A DNA stretch of 64,000 bases from Tetrahymena thermophila SB210 (GCF_000189635.1 NW_002476336.1:372001-436000), one strand, 5' to 3'. Shown: positions 26,757 to 40,790, numbered from the stretch's first letter. Program-made: numbers and translations. The notes: generated from the letters alone by a model not told the origin.

Positions 26757-26777
26757 ATATATATATATATATATAGA
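26757..26777. repeat. (AT)n dinucleotide run
   Basis: An uninterrupted TA/AT dinucleotide run of about 20 bases inside the gene desert. It is a simple-sequence repeat with no other feature attached. Confidence 0.85.
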
Positions 26778-28350
26778 TTTTTTACCTTCTAGTAAATTAC
26801 ATATTGATTTATTATTATGTATTTACTATTAACTGTATAAAAATAATAGATTACTTATTTCCAAATTAGTTTACAGTTGATTATGTAATACTCTTCACAC
26901 ATGAAAGGAATTTATCTCATATTTAATATAATCATAAATAGAATTCAATAGAAAGTAATGTAAATGAACTATTTCAGTTTACAAAATTTAGAATATATAT
27001 TCATTTTTAAAATAAATATCAAATTAAATGCGCAATAATAATTCTGTTCATTATCAGCTGGTATATTTGAGTACTAAAATAAAAATTTTCATACAAGTGC
27101 TTATTAACATAAAATAATTTAGTCTTAGAATATAATAATATGAATATTTATAAAAATTAATTTATTTATATCTTTCATACAAGTTTTAAGAAATTTTGTT
27201 ATGCTTCCACTTGATTTTTGATACAGCTGATAAATTGTTTATAAATGTAATTTAATTAAGAGAAAAAAAGATTTTTTTATTTCAAGTCATTGCTATTAAG
27301 AAAACTTAAGTTTGGTTCATATCACATAACAGCTGGCTCATTTTTATCTAAATAAGAAGCAAAACCATTAACTAATTAAAATAGATGAAGAAAAATAATA
27401 GAGAAGTTTAAAGTTCTATTTACATTTTTAAAAAATATGTACTAATCTAATCTTAAAGAGTTTCAATTTCTTATTAAAAAAAAATGTTTTAAACATATTT
27501 TAAATTATCTATTAGAATTTATATTTGTTTGGATTTTGAATTAAGCATTATCATATTATTTTAATTATTACAAAAAATATAGATAAAAACTAAAAATATT
27601 TGAAATAGCACTTCTTCAAATTAAAAATATTTTTTAACGAGTATATACTGCTTTTTTTATTTTATTTTCCATTTTAATACATCAGAATTTATAAGACCTT
27701 CATAATTTTTTAATATTTAGCTACCAAAGTTTTTTCTAGTCATGGTATTAGGTATTTCCTTCAGACTTACTTACACTTTTACTCAAATTGAGAAATGAGA
27801 GAAAGATAGAAGGAAAACGTCAATTTTTGATTTTTATCATATGAAATTCACATCCTTCTATTTTATAGAAGAAGAATCTAGGAATATTTTAAAATTCAAT
27901 TATTTATCTCAAAATAAAATTAATTCCTTTCAATGAAAAAAAGTTGAAGTATGTATTAATAAACTGGTTATTTCTGATTTAATCTAAATGAATATTGATT
28001 ATAAAAAAAATTATATTAAATGCAAAAATTGGTTCGTGGAAGTGTTAAGTTTATTCTAAAATTATAAATACTTCAATATAAATCAGTAATTTTGTTTTTG
28101 ATAAATAGATTATAAAGGAAGGAATAGAATTTTCATCTATCTATTTAGATAAATACATGTATTTAAATTAGAGTTTTATTTTATCAAGTGTGTTAAATTC
28201 AAATTTATATTAATTTGAGTAATTATTTTACTAAAATATACAAATTAAGAACTTATTAAATTAAGAAAAATTTCCATTTATTTAAAATTATAAATGATAT
28301 TTAGCAAATAAAATTAGATCTTAAATATAATTTTCCAAAAGGAATTTATT

Positions 28351-28505
28351 AAAAAATTAGAAGTATTTTTAAAATTTTTTTTTACTTTTTATTTAAATAA
28401 GAAAAAATAAATAACTTAAAATAAATTTATAACAAAAAATTAGATGTATTTTTAAATTTTTTGTTACTTTTTACTTAAATAAGAAAAAATAAATAACTTA
28501 AAATT
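28351..28505. repeat. Tandem duplication, unit about 83 bp
   Basis: Two adjacent copies of AAAAAATTAGAAGTATTTTT / AAAAAATTAGATGTATTTTT (starting near 28351 and 28434). Each is followed by TACTTTTTA[TC]TTAAATAAG and AAAAAATAAATAACTTAAAA. The copies are nearly identical apart from a few substitutions and a T-run length difference, so this duplication is younger than the one at 4217-5120. Confidence 0.82.
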
Positions 28506-31500
28506 ATTATCAAGCTATTTATATTTTTTTAGTTTTAATTTCTAGCTCAAACTTTATAACTTTTGATCTTTAAATTACTACATATTTTAATCTCATATTT
28601 TATAATTTCAACATGTTTTATTCTAATTTTTGTGATTCCAAATTCTTTATTCAAAATACTTTTAGTGAATAAATAAATTATTATTTCTTATTTAATATTG
28701 ATAAATATAAATAAAAAAGAAAAATTGTATTATTATTTATTTAATTTTTAAATTTCGATTTTGGAGCTGTAATAACATATCAAGATTTGCTTTGATTAAA
28801 TTTTCATTTATTAACCTTTACTTAATTTATCTAATAAAGCTATATTGTTGAAATCGTAAATAGAAAAAATTATTTGTTTTTGGCAAATCTAAAAATAATA
28901 TGGTGAAAAATGTTTAATTATATTGAAGAAGTCATAATCTTTATTAAAATTAATAATTTATTATAACTAACTTGATAAATAAAGAAGCTATTTTCTAAAA
29001 TAATAACTTAACTTAAAAATAAATTAAACAACTCAAAATCTATTGAAATATATATTGTAAATCCACAATAAGTTTTGTGACCGAGTTCGAGAGGTGGGTC
29101 AAAAAACTCACTTTTCAAAATGAAAACAAAAAATTCAAAAAATTCAAATTCTTATTTGACCTTAATCAATAAGGATCTAGGTTAATAGAGAATATTAAAT
29201 TAAATAAATTGTCTTTTAAAAAGTATAAACTGATAATAAATAAACATATCAATTTTTAGAAAAAAAATTTTAATTTAAGTAATTTAATTAAATTTTTAAA
29301 GCAAGTAACTAAAGCCAAATAAAAAATATTTTAATTAGATTTTGAAAATTTTTAATTAGTAGTATGAAAAAGATAAAAATTTTAAAGATCATATAAAAAA
29401 TGATTAAGTGAAATAAAAAGTAGAGATCTATTATTTTAAAAGCTAAAAATTAACTCAAGTTTAAGGAAAAGATAAAATTAAATATTAAATAACATCAAAT
29501 ATAACCTTTCTTAAATTTATTTTGATACTTTAATACATTTTTTAATAATGAATTAAAATATATAATATTTCCATCATAATTAAAAATTTCAAAAGTAAAT
29601 TAACTAATAAAAATTATTATTACTAAATCTTAAATCAAATTAGTTTTTTTAATTTTAATACTTCTTCTTTCTTAATATTATTACTCAATAAAACAAGAGC
29701 TTTTTAGAGTAAATAAAATGTTTAAATATATTCTATTTCCTTATTTAAAACTTTAAAATATGCTAATAATTATTAAAAAAAGTTTATGATCAAATATATA
29801 TTTTTTGCTTTATAAACTCAATTAAAAGTATATATTAGAAAAATAAGTTAAATTTAACAATCCAAATTTAATCTATTATTTTGTTTAAATAAAGATTAAA
29901 TTATTAATTAAACGATAAATAATATATGGAAGTACAAATATTAAGTCATTTAAATTTGCTTAAAAAAATTTATAAAAAGGCAAAGATTTTAATTTATTTT
30001 TTGATAATAATTATTTTGATAAGAGTATTAATTTTTAATCAACTAATTGAATTAGAAATTAAAATAAATCTGAAAAAAAGTTAAAATGTATTTTTGCTAT
30101 TTTTAAAGATTAATTTTTAAAATAGAAGCAATAAATTAATTTATGATAAAAATATTTATAATATGTTGAGTTTTTGTTAAAGTTTGATTCAATATAATTT
30201 TTTAAAAATATAAAAATAGTTAATTCTAATTTAAACAAACAAACAAACTTAAAAATTATTAATTTTAGACATTTTAATAAATAAAAATATCTATTAAAAT
30301 AAATACTTTCTTTTGTTTCTATAATTATTTAAAATTTGTATAACTTTTCAAATAAGAAGACATATTTTTTAAGAAAAAGACTATTTTGAACCTGAAAATG
30401 TTTTGTTCTTTTTATTCTTCAAATTTTTAATTTAAAAATAGATTAAAATATATGAAATAATTTTTAATCTTAAATAACAATATATTTAAAAAATTAAAAA
30501 TAAAATGAATAAATATATTTAACTAAAGTTTATTTGTTACTTTAAAATATGATAAATAGTTTTGATAAAGCTTATAATAAAAGTTAATAAAGATTTATAT
30601 GTATGAGCAAAATTGCAAGAATCAAACTCTGTCATTCCCTCTTTTTAAGTATTAAAAATTGAAATATTGAGAAAAAATAAATATCTTTAATACCCCTTTG
30701 TTTGAATTACTTTTATATATTATAAATAGTCAAAGTTTTACACTTATACAAACAAAATGATACTCATTCAAAAAAATTAAATTGAAAATCCCCCAACCAT
30801 AAATAAATACCTTCCTTAATTTTTTCTGATTGTTTTTACAATAAAAAAAGGATTTTTGATAAGGAAATTGCAAAGTTTCTTCTAGTATTAGCAAATAAAG
30901 ATTTTATAAATTAATACTAAAAATAATTTTTTGCATTTTTACTAACTAGATAAAAGTTAACTATTCTTTAAAAATGGTAATTTATTCTTATATTTAGATT
31001 TTATTTTTAAAAAAAGTTCTAAGCTTGATGTAATAAATTCATGGATATAAATTAAATCAATTAAACTTTTTAGAATTCTTATTTATTATCAAAAATCGAT
31101 AGAATCCAAATTCCAAAAAAATAGTATTCTGCATTAATAAGTTTCTAATTTTCTAGAAATTAAAAATTTCTCTCAATCTATCTTTCTTAATTGAAGATTT
31201 CTTTTTATAAAGATTTAGATTTTACTTTTAAATAAATTTATAGAAGAGTTTCTAAACTAATTTTTGTTTACTTGCAATTCAAATATTTTTATTACAATTA
31301 TTTTTTTAGTTCATGAGATAGATAGATACAAACTTTTGATAATCGATACCTTTTGTAAAAAGATAAGCAATAATTACATATTAAAAATAAAGCACATTTA
31401 GAACATATAAAATATACAACTATTATATGAATTGACGTAAGAAGAATGAATGAATAAAAATATACTTTTCTAATGTATGGTTTGGAGGAAATTATGAAAG

Positions 31501-33798
31501 TTTTTACTTTGGTAATATTAATTTCAAATAGTGTAAATAAAAAAAGTAAAGCCCATCAAATTTTCCTAACAAAAAATATTAACAAAGTTTATTAATCCTT
31601 TTCAAGTTTATTTGAGTTTACAATTTCCAATATAACTAAATCTTATATAGTAATTAATAGAACTATAAAAAGAATGTTAAGCTGTGTGTATTACCATTAT
31701 TCAAAGCATTTAAATAAAATGCTTCAAACCACATAAATCAATAAAATAAATATATAAATAATTTGAATTTTTATCATTTCGAAGGATAAAATGACCATAA
31801 AAAACTAAAAATTTTGAGTTTTAACTCAAATGAATTTTATTTTTATATTAACTTAAAACTGTTAATTTTATCTGAATCTTTTTATAGCTTAAAGTATTAG
31901 CTTCATTAAGAATTCATTTAATATTTCTATTTATAACAAACAAAGAAGAATAAAATTTTATCATTTTTATAATGAAAATAATTTCTTTATTGAATATCAA
32001 TAGATAATTTTAGGAATTAGTTAACCATTAAATTTTATTTTCACAACCTTATTTAAATATAAGTAGTCTTAAAAATTATTTTGGCCAATTTAATTTAATA
32101 TTCCAAAGAAAAATATGAAGAATAGGTAATTACTCTCTTCAATTATTTTATATATTTGATTTTGAATAGAATTATTATTAATTTTTTTAGGTTACTTCAA
32201 AAAAAAAATTAAATATCAAAAAACCAATTTCCAATTAAAAACTATATCAAAAAAGCAAATTAAATTAAAACATAGAAATTTAAAATCGAAGAGTATGTAT
32301 AAATCTTAATCAATCAAAGTATTCTAAATTAGTTTGTGAATTAATTAAAGAGATAAGAATATTTAATTTATTTGAACTTATCAAAATATTTTTGGTGCAA
32401 TATTTAGAAGATACAAAAACATTATTCTTGTTTTTGTTAAAAACAAAGTAAAGATTAAAAATCTTTCTTTTAATTTATTAAAAATACATTTATTATAATA
32501 TATTCAAAAAAAACTATATTTTGTATCTTAAGATAACAAAATTGATTTTTAAAATTTTGAGTAAAGTACTCAGTTTTTGCGATTTTTCTTATAAAACATA
32601 TGAAAAGAATTAGTTTATTGATTTACTTCTTCTAATGAGTGAATGAATATTTATTAAAATAAATGATAAAAATATGCAAGAAAATATTCTAATTTTGAAT
32701 TATGTAATGAAGAAAGTATAAGTTGAGCTAAAAATTAAATTTTTTGATTTCTTTTGATAACAAAAAAGATCAAAAAGTTTTGCTTCATTTTAATAGGAAA
32801 AAAAGTAATTTATTTTAAAAAAACTACTATTTGTAAGCTAATCTAATTAAATGATAAATAATATATTTTCATTTTATATATTAATTCTGGCTTAAAATTG
32901 CAAATTTAAATTTGAAATTGGAGGAATATGTCAGAAAATTTTAATTCTATTTCATATCTTTTTTGTGTTGAATTCAGGTCAAAAAAGTTAACTTTTAAAG
33001 ATTTAATATTAATTTTTATATTTTGTATTTAAAATCTTGGGGTAGGAATGAAAACTATATTTTTAAAAGAAAAGACAAATTTTTTTCATTCATAAGATAT
33101 TGAATCTAATTTTTAGCCAGAATTGAGAAAAAAAAAATTTAAATAAATCTTTATCCGAAATGGTTAGATTGTTTGCTTTTTACCCAAAAAAAAATACTTT
33201 ATGAACTTAAAATAACGCGTTTTTATGTTTTTTATCATTTGTTATTTGTAAATTTAGTAAAAATAGTTCTGCGATATATTTTCTCTTTTTTTTAGAACAA
33301 ATATTATTTATTATTTGTTCTAAATATAAGCATTTATTTGAAAATAAATTTAACTGTTGACAGATGGTAATAAAGAGAAAATAAATTTACAAAAGGTTCT
33401 ATAAAATAATTAATGAATCTTAACCAATATAAAAATGTTAAGCATTTACTATTACTAAGAATTAATGGCTAATATGCTGAAAGAATTAGCAAATATTTAT
33501 GATTAGTTTGTTACTGATTATGTAAAATGAAATTTTTAGAAGATTTTTTAATTTGTTATAAAAGTATAAACAATATAAATTTATACATTATTGGAAGGAA
33601 GTAATATAATTAAATTTATTAAATAGTTGTTTTCTAAATTTTATATATAATAGGAGTGAAGTTAGTAAGATAATGAGCGAGTTATAGTGTGGATAAGATT
33701 ATTAATTAATTTAATTTTTTTAAATTTGTGGGGAGAGTTTTTTATAATTTTTTTTCAAAATTATCTTTCTATTTTCTTTATTTTCAACACTATCTATT

Positions 33799-35244
33799 TC
33801 ATTAAGCAGTAGTTGTGTTATCAGCCTCAGCCTCAGCTTCAGCTTAGGCTACTACAGTCTAAGTATTTGTGTTTTATTATTCGTTTTATACAATATTTTC
33901 TGTTTATTAGTTTTATTCTTCAGAAGGAGAGCTGCTAGTAGGAGCATTGACTGTATTAGTTTGCTTTCCTTTTCTCTTTGTTCTAATGTCAGCATAATTT
34001 TTATTTTTCACAGTCTCAAAGAACTTTAATTAACGGGTTGGCTCTTTGATTTTAGCTTCTTTAATCCACCATTAAGGATCAGTTTATAAAAAGTCCTCAA
34101 ATTCAGATTAGTAGGGAGAGTTTTCAAGAAGAGTTAAAATGAATTCGTTGCTAAGTGTGTTATTGTAAAAATATTGTTAAAATTTTTCAATAGTATCTTT
34201 GTTGTCCTTATATTTCTTATTCATGTGACGACGGAAACCTTTAAGAAGATTTTTTGTGTAATTACTATCGTTTTAGATTTCTTTCTTGCATCTCTTGTCG
34301 GAATTTTGATTGTCTGAGCTGTTTTAATCTTACAAGTGGTCTTCTTGGATAGTAATTAATTCATTTTTAGCTTCCTTTTTGACCATCAATATATTATTTT
34401 TCATGTGATTTTGCTAATAAACTGAGTTGCTATAATTTTATTCCATTCCGAAGTTATTAATGGAGGGTTAGTTATTTCTGATTGATTGAGTGGAAGAGCA
34501 ATCAGAAATGTTTGAAGGAATACATTTTTAAGCAAATGACTATTATCCATACATTAAGTTCATATTTGGATAGCCACTTAGTTTTTAATGGAGCATGCTT
34601 TATTCAAGTAAAGTTGTAGTGGATTTAAGGTCTTCAGTACATAACTTTTTATGAACAAAGTTTTCATGAGATGGAGAGTCACTTTGATCTTCGATCTTAG
34701 AATATTAGTAATTAATATCATAAGCCCTCTTTCTGTTAAGAGGCATTTAACTTGCATGGTCACCCATATACATGCTCAAGGGCTATTGTTGCAAATTGTA
34801 ATTTTTCAAATTTGTAGGAATATCTTAATTTAAATGTAAAGGTACTCTGCTGAGTTCATTATTTTCAATAACTGGTAGACCCTTGCGTTAATTATAACCA
34901 TTTTATATATTTAAATTTTAGTGACCATATGGAGGAATAATACCATTGATAGCAGCACCTTGATGATAAGGTTGCATAGGAATGGATGGAGTATTTAATT
35001 ATGAGATAAATTATTATTAGCGTAATTTAATCTATAATTAAAGTTATTAAAGTTACTAAATTTCTTGTTAAATTTACTATTCGGCCTCAATAAATTAATT
35101 GTGAATTTAAATATGGGGAGGTGCTTGAGGAGCGAACATTTACTTAGCATACATCAAAGAGTTTTAAGATGGCTAAGGTTATTAGAAAGGAGGTATTTAA
35201 GAAACCATATGTGGTGGAATTTAGTGGTTAATTTAAGTAAACAT
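33799..35244 (-). CDS. Member 3 of the four-gene paralogous family (SNYTKN/WW C-terminal domain)
   Basis: A single exon, 481 residues, TGA stop: the shortest of the four. The start MFTQINHQIPPHMVSQIPPF is Pro/Gln-rich, and the first 310 residues are Gln/Asn/Pro/Ser-rich. The conserved domain (about 325-425) reads NDSNYTKNLLKGFRRHMNKK, LSNEFILTLLENSPY and FLQTDPQWWIKEAKIKEP, with the Trp pair at 392-393, then IRTKRKGKQ. It is followed by a tail of about 50 residues ending in Ala/Glu/Asp repeats (AQAEAEAEADN). Paralogues 1 and 2 have only short basic tails, so the tail is variable. It lies 9.3 kb from paralogue 2 on the same strand. Function is unknown. Confidence 0.82.
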
Positions 35245-38200
35245 TTTTAGTTTGTTACTTCTTTCTTTGAGGATTATGGAATAGTTTGTTTTTGTTTTTT
35301 TGATATAAACTTTTCTTTTTTCTTTTATCTTTATTATTTTTTTTTGTTTTTTATTTATTCTTATTTAATTAGGTCTTCTCATATGAGCTAAATAAATTAT
35401 TCAAACACCGGATTCATTCTATTTTTTTTTTAATAATTTAAATTACATATCTGCCCATTTTAGGGGTAGTCTCAAAATCTTAATTAATACCAATTATCCA
35501 AGCTGATTTTTTATAATCAACTTAACCTGAAATTTAATCTTTCTATTATTTTCTTTTTCAGAAATACTCTATCAAGCAACTATAAACTTACACTTTAAAC
35601 ATTATAAAAACAAATATGAGGCAATTTTATTTCTGTTTAGTTTTAGCTTAATACTAGCTTAGCTAACAATTATAGTGCACTAACTAATAAATATACTTTA
35701 CACATATTATCTGGAAATTTTTTTTATTTCACTATTAAAATTCAAGTCAAGATATTTGATAATTGTAAGAAGCAAAACTAATCCTATATATAATCAATAA
35801 TTTATTTAAAAAATTTATTATCAAGTTTGTAGACCAGCTATCAAATAAATTAAATTAGCTCAATTATCTTTTGCTTTTATTTTAAACATATGAATCATAA
35901 GCAAAATTTTATGTTACTTCTCTTATGAAATAAAATATTATTTATTACATTTATCAAAATTCTGGCTATTAATAATGCTTCTTTTTTGTAAAAATACTTC
36001 TTACACCTCAAATTTACCTGATTTAATTGTCCAAAAAAATACACTCAATAACTCTCTGACAAATTAATTTAGAATTCTCTCCAGCTTTAAAGCTTGTGTA
36101 TTATTTTTAAAAAGATGCTTGTCAGTTTTCTTCGATATCTGCAAAGAAATACCATGAAAAAAATGGTAAGAATTATGAAGTTGTAAGGATTCACAAAAAA
36201 ACAAAAATACAGAAAAAAATGAACAATATATCCTTTAAATAAAATAATCCCATAAAATAAGCTAATTTATCCAATGATGGAATATAAAATAAATGTTTAA
36301 ATTATGATATCAAATTGAATTTAGCAGTGGCTTACGTTCGGGGAAAAGATTACAGTAATTAATATCTAAAAGAGGTAAATTCTTTTTCACAAAACAGAGT
36401 AATACTCAAATTTAAGATTTAATTATAAATTTTTGTCCAGAATTATTAAATTATCTTGAGTTCATATACCTTGCCTGGCTTCTATTTTTTCTTATTACAA
36501 ATTTTGATAATTAAAGTGAAGAATTAAATTTGGAGATTTCTACTCATATGATTTAATTATATCATCATACTATTTCATCACAGTTATAATTTAATCTTAT
36601 TCCTTTTTTTTGTAAGCTACAAACATCTCTGCCCTGCGCTTTAATTTGCAAAAGTCACAATACAAATGATAATTAGCTTACAAATTGCAAAAAAATGGTA
36701 AAGAGTGAGATGTAATCATAAGTAACAATTAAAAATAAGAAAAAGGAGTTTTTTTTAATAATTTTTGATATTTTAGTAATCATGTTAAAACATAAAGATC
36801 ATGTCTACTTTTTGCTTTGGAAAAAGTTTGCAGTAAAATCGCCTTTATATGCTCATTTAAAATCAATATACTTTTTTAAATCGACTGGCATCATAAATTA
36901 TTAGTTGTCAATTTCTTAGATAGGTTTAGCTCAAAATTATAAAATAATTAATTATAATTCAAAGATTGGGTATATTTTCCTCTTTTTCCCCATTAGTTGA
37001 ATTGATAAAAGTTCATTTCTAACACTTAATAATTGAAATTTACAAGTTGATCTATTCCAAGAGAGTTTTTTTTGATATATTTGAAGTGGGATTAATACTT
37101 ATAATTTTATAACAACAATTTATTACAACTTTCTTTAAAAAAAACCCCGGATCATAAGAAACAGAAGTTTTGTAAGGTGACTTTATAAGTTTATTTGAAA
37201 ACATATTTTTCTAATTTTTTATTAATTTTTTTTCGTTTTTTTATCAATTTTAAAAAATATTGATAGTTAGTTAGCTTGTTAGTTAATAGTCAGATAGATA
37301 GCTTCGATCTATTCAAAAATCTTCTATTGGAAAATAAACAATTTTCTCTTTTTATAAATTTTAAAGCAAACATAAGTTTTTGAATAAAAAAATTACATTA
37401 ATTAAAGAAGTTTTTAGCTAGGTTTTCGAAATAACTCCATATAGAATTTCTTAGTGTTTAAATAAAAACAAGCAATTATATAATTTTAAAACTGCTTATT
37501 GATTTCTATGAAATATTTAATGTCTTTATTTTAAATATAAAAGTCATTTTTCATCAAGAAATAATTGAAATATTTATTAAATATGAATTGTAAAAAAAAT
37601 AAAATAATATCAAGATCTCTATTTTACTTTAAACTTTAATCATTAAATAAACAGCAAACTCTAAGAGAATAATAAATGCTAATTTATTAAAAAAGTATGA
37701 ATTTGATTTAATGTATAATACTATTTTTTTGTTTGGAATTTTAAACGAAAGTATAGATTATATTTTCTCTAACAGAGAGAGAAAAAGAAGAAGATTACAA
37801 ATATAAATATATATTGATATCTTAATACATGATCAAAATATTTTTGAAATTTTTTGAGTTTCAAGCTTATTAATTTGTATTTAATTTTCAATTTTCCCCC
37901 TTAAACTTTCTATATTTTTTAAGAATTAAATTATTAGGTAAATAAATTAAATAAATTTATTTGCTTACATAAATTTGAAAGAAATGCTTTCTTTTTACTA
38001 TTTCAGATATTCTACACAAGTCAATAAAAACCTTTTTTTGTAGTCCTATAGAAATGAATAGTAAATTACATGACTTTTAGGAGAAATATAATATTTAAAT
38101 TTTTTATTAATTGGATGGATCTAATAATCCTATTGAAAGTCTATGACGTGATTGAAAATAAATAATATAGAAAGTTTGAAATTAAATAAATACTTAATAT

Positions 38201-38393
38201 ATTACAAATATATTATTAAAATTGAGGTGATTTATTTAAATAATATATAATAATTTGAATTTAAATGAGTAGGGTGAGCTATTTCTAAATTTTGAGTAAA
38301 TTACAATTACAAATAAAAATAAATCAAATGTAAATACTTGTTTATATAAATATAAATTATTCTACTTTCATACTGAGTTTAAAAATGATATTT
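35245..38393. other. AT-rich spacer between paralogues 3 and 4
   Basis: 3.1 kb without an acceptable coding frame. Small patches of higher complexity occur near 36325-36352 (TGGCTTACGTTCGGGGAAAAG), 36460-36485, 36605-36640 and 37140-37180. None forms a protein frame or an RNA I recognise. Confidence 0.5.
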
Positions 38394-40790
38394 TCAAATT
38401 TATTCAGTCATTTCAACTTGAACTAAATCTGAATTTTTATCAGAATTTTATTCTTGTTAACCATTTAGGTCTTGAATGTTGAGGGTAACTTCGGAGTTTA
38501 TTACATCATTTTCTTCTTAGAATTATTAATCTTCGCAAGTTTATTTTTCCTTTCCACCAGATTTTTCTAATTTTCCAATAATCTTTTGGTTAAAGTTTTT
38601 TCTTTTTGTTTTTATTAAAGATATGTCTTGCTTTTAGTATAGGCTGAATATTTAACGTTAACGCTCTTTATTAGTAATTTTAGCCTCGTCCATCCACCAT
38701 TCAGGGTCTTCCTAGAGGAAATCTTTGAAGTAGTTTGCATATGGAGATACAGTGAGTAATTTCAGAATAAATTCATTATTTAAGGAGTTGATACTGTAGT
38801 ATTTTTCAAAGTTGTTCATAAGTTTCTTGTTATTGTAGAAATTTTTGATGAAAAATCTTCTAAATCCCTTTAGAATATTTTTGGTGTAGTTGCTTTCGTT
38901 TTACATGTCTTTTTTCTTTTACATCATCTCTTCGTATTTTTATTACTCTAGTTCTTATTCAAAAGTTATATTTTATTAGTTGCTGTTTTCCTCATGAGAA
39001 GTTTAGGCTTTATCAGTTTGATCTTCGCTTTAAGTTTTATGTTTATCAGGCTATTCCTATTGTCCGTTTCTCTTGGCAAAAGCGCTTCTTATTCCTGAAT
39101 TTTATTTATCTGATTTTTGCTTTTTAAAAGTAGAGAGATAGTATTCTTTTTGGGATCTGCGTTTCTTAGATTTATTTTTACTTTTTTGGAGTGTATTGTT
39201 GCTGATTTCTGAGTTTTTTGATTGGCAAAGGGATTACTTTTCATGAGAAGCTTCTTCCTGCTCTTATCCAAGAAGACTTGCATCTTCATTCTAGTAATTC
39301 TTATTTGAAAGATTAGTTGATTACTCTTGAATTGTTTAAGAGTTAAGTTCTTCTTTCTAATCAAATGATTTTTCGTTTGTCAGAAAATCATTTTTTTAGA
39401 TGGTATTTTCACTTGTTAAATCTTTTTACAATTCCTTTTCTTCTATTTTGCAATTTTGTAGAATTTAAGCATTTTCAGAATTTAATTAATTTTCTTTTGT
39501 GGTTTCATTTTCTCTAGAAACACGAGGATTAGATTGGTTTAAAATGTAGGCTTGTGATTAATCGATTTCCTTCTTTGTATTTATTAATTAATCGTTTGGT
39601 TACTATTTCAAGATTTTTAAAATTTCATCTTTTTAAATTTCTTGTTAGTTGTAAAATGAAACTTAGTGGAATGGTAAACAGTGAGAAGATTAATTTTATT
39701 GAGTAATTTAATTTACTTCTTGCTTGACGATAGGAGTAGATTAAATAGGTGATGTGTTTATCTAAGAATTTTCAAGTTTAACAAAATCAAATTAGTTAGG
39801 TAAGTATTAGTATTTTTAAATATTCTCAGCAAGCTGAATTTTCAAGAGAGCACTGTTTAAGTTGTTATTGTTTTTGTTACTATTATTTAAGTTCTTTAAT
39901 ATATTTAAATTATCTTATTCTTATTATATTTATTTTTATAATTATAAAATATTTTATAAATAATTTTATTAAGTAATATTGTTATGATTGTTAATAAATA
40001 GATTGTTAGAGGTATTTAAGGGAGGTAATTAATTATTAAAGTTTTAATTGAATTATTGTTACATGTTTTATAATAAGTAGCTTTATTAGTTGATATTTAT
40101 ATTCTTTGATAAGTCGTTTGATTAGTTTAATTAGTTATTAAAGATAGATTATTATGGTAGAGGATTTGATAAAGGAGCTTACTAAATTTAGTGTTGATTG
40201 AGAGAGTATTATTTTTATTGTAAAACTTTGCTTTAATTTTAATATTCTCGATTTAAATCAATAAATTATTAATGATTATAATTTTAATTATGAAAATTGT
40301 TACTATTTTAATTTTGTAAATTAAATTAAAGGTTTTGTTATTAAAGCAACTACTTTTACTATTAGGTTAATTAGCTTAAGAGACTGAGTTGATTTTCGCT
40401 CATTTAATTGTTATTATTTTACATCATATAGTTCATACTTCCCATTCTATTATTTGGGACAAAAGTTTATTATTGCATGTTGCTCTCTAGACTTTGTTTA
40501 TTTAAGAAACTTTGTAAATTTAAATTTTCAGATAGAGGTGCATCTTTCATGAGGTTTAAATTTTATATAATTTTGCCATTAGATTATACAAAATTTTAAA
40601 ATGATTAATTTTTATTATCTTCAAGGCTGAGAAGCTATTAATTATAGAAACCACCAAATCTATTTTAGATAAATTAATTGTTTTACTAGTCTCCAGAGGC
40701 CAATTTCTAAGTTTAAATGTTTTACAAGCGAAGGTCTGGTATTCTATTCATAGGAGAAGGCTAAAAGTATTAGTTGAAAGTTGTATCCAT
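38394..40790 (-). CDS. Member 4 of the four-gene paralogous family (SNYTKN/WW C-terminal domain)
   Basis: One open frame of 798 residues ending in TGA, the longest member. An in-frame TGA at 40962-40964 bounds the frame, and the ATG at 40788-40790 (MDTTFNQYFQPSPMNRIPD) is the first good start. The N-terminal 600 residues are Gln/Asn/Ser-rich with long Asn/Gln runs around 39850-40300. Acidic/Lys patches and a basic stretch (KSKNKSKKRRSQKE) precede the domain (about 630-730): NESNYTKNILKGFRRFFIKN, LNNEFILKLLTVSPY and FLQEDPEWWMDEAKI, with the Trp pair at 698-699, then IKTKRKNFNQK. A Gln/Glu-rich tail of about 70 residues follows. Domain divergence and the added tail suggest an older split. An upstream 5' exon cannot be excluded. 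Confidence 0.8.

Larger units (their letters stand above)
24490..33798. other. 9.3-kb AT-rich gene desert
   Basis: The longest gene-free interval of the window. Reading both strands with TGA as the only stop, I found no frame with protein-like composition, no tRNA-like or other RNA core and no transposase. Visible items are an (AT)n run at about 26758-26776, a short tandem repeat of 83-bp units at about 28351-28510 and a small more complex patch at 29075-29115. It lies between paralogues 2 and 3. Confidence 0.55.

Noticed and set aside
29070-29120. tRNA-like phrase (GAGTTCGAGAGG with flanking complementary bases)
   Set aside because: No acceptor stem, D-arm or anticodon arm can be folded around it.
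36320-37180. Scattered GC-richer patches, considered as snRNA genes
   Set aside because: No match to the 5' ends, Sm sites or conserved loops of U1, U2, U4, U5 or U6 as I know them.
39089-39364. 91-residue standard-code frame on the minus strand
   Set aside because: It is an out-of-frame reading inside paralogue 4, whose own frame continues to the conserved WW domain.
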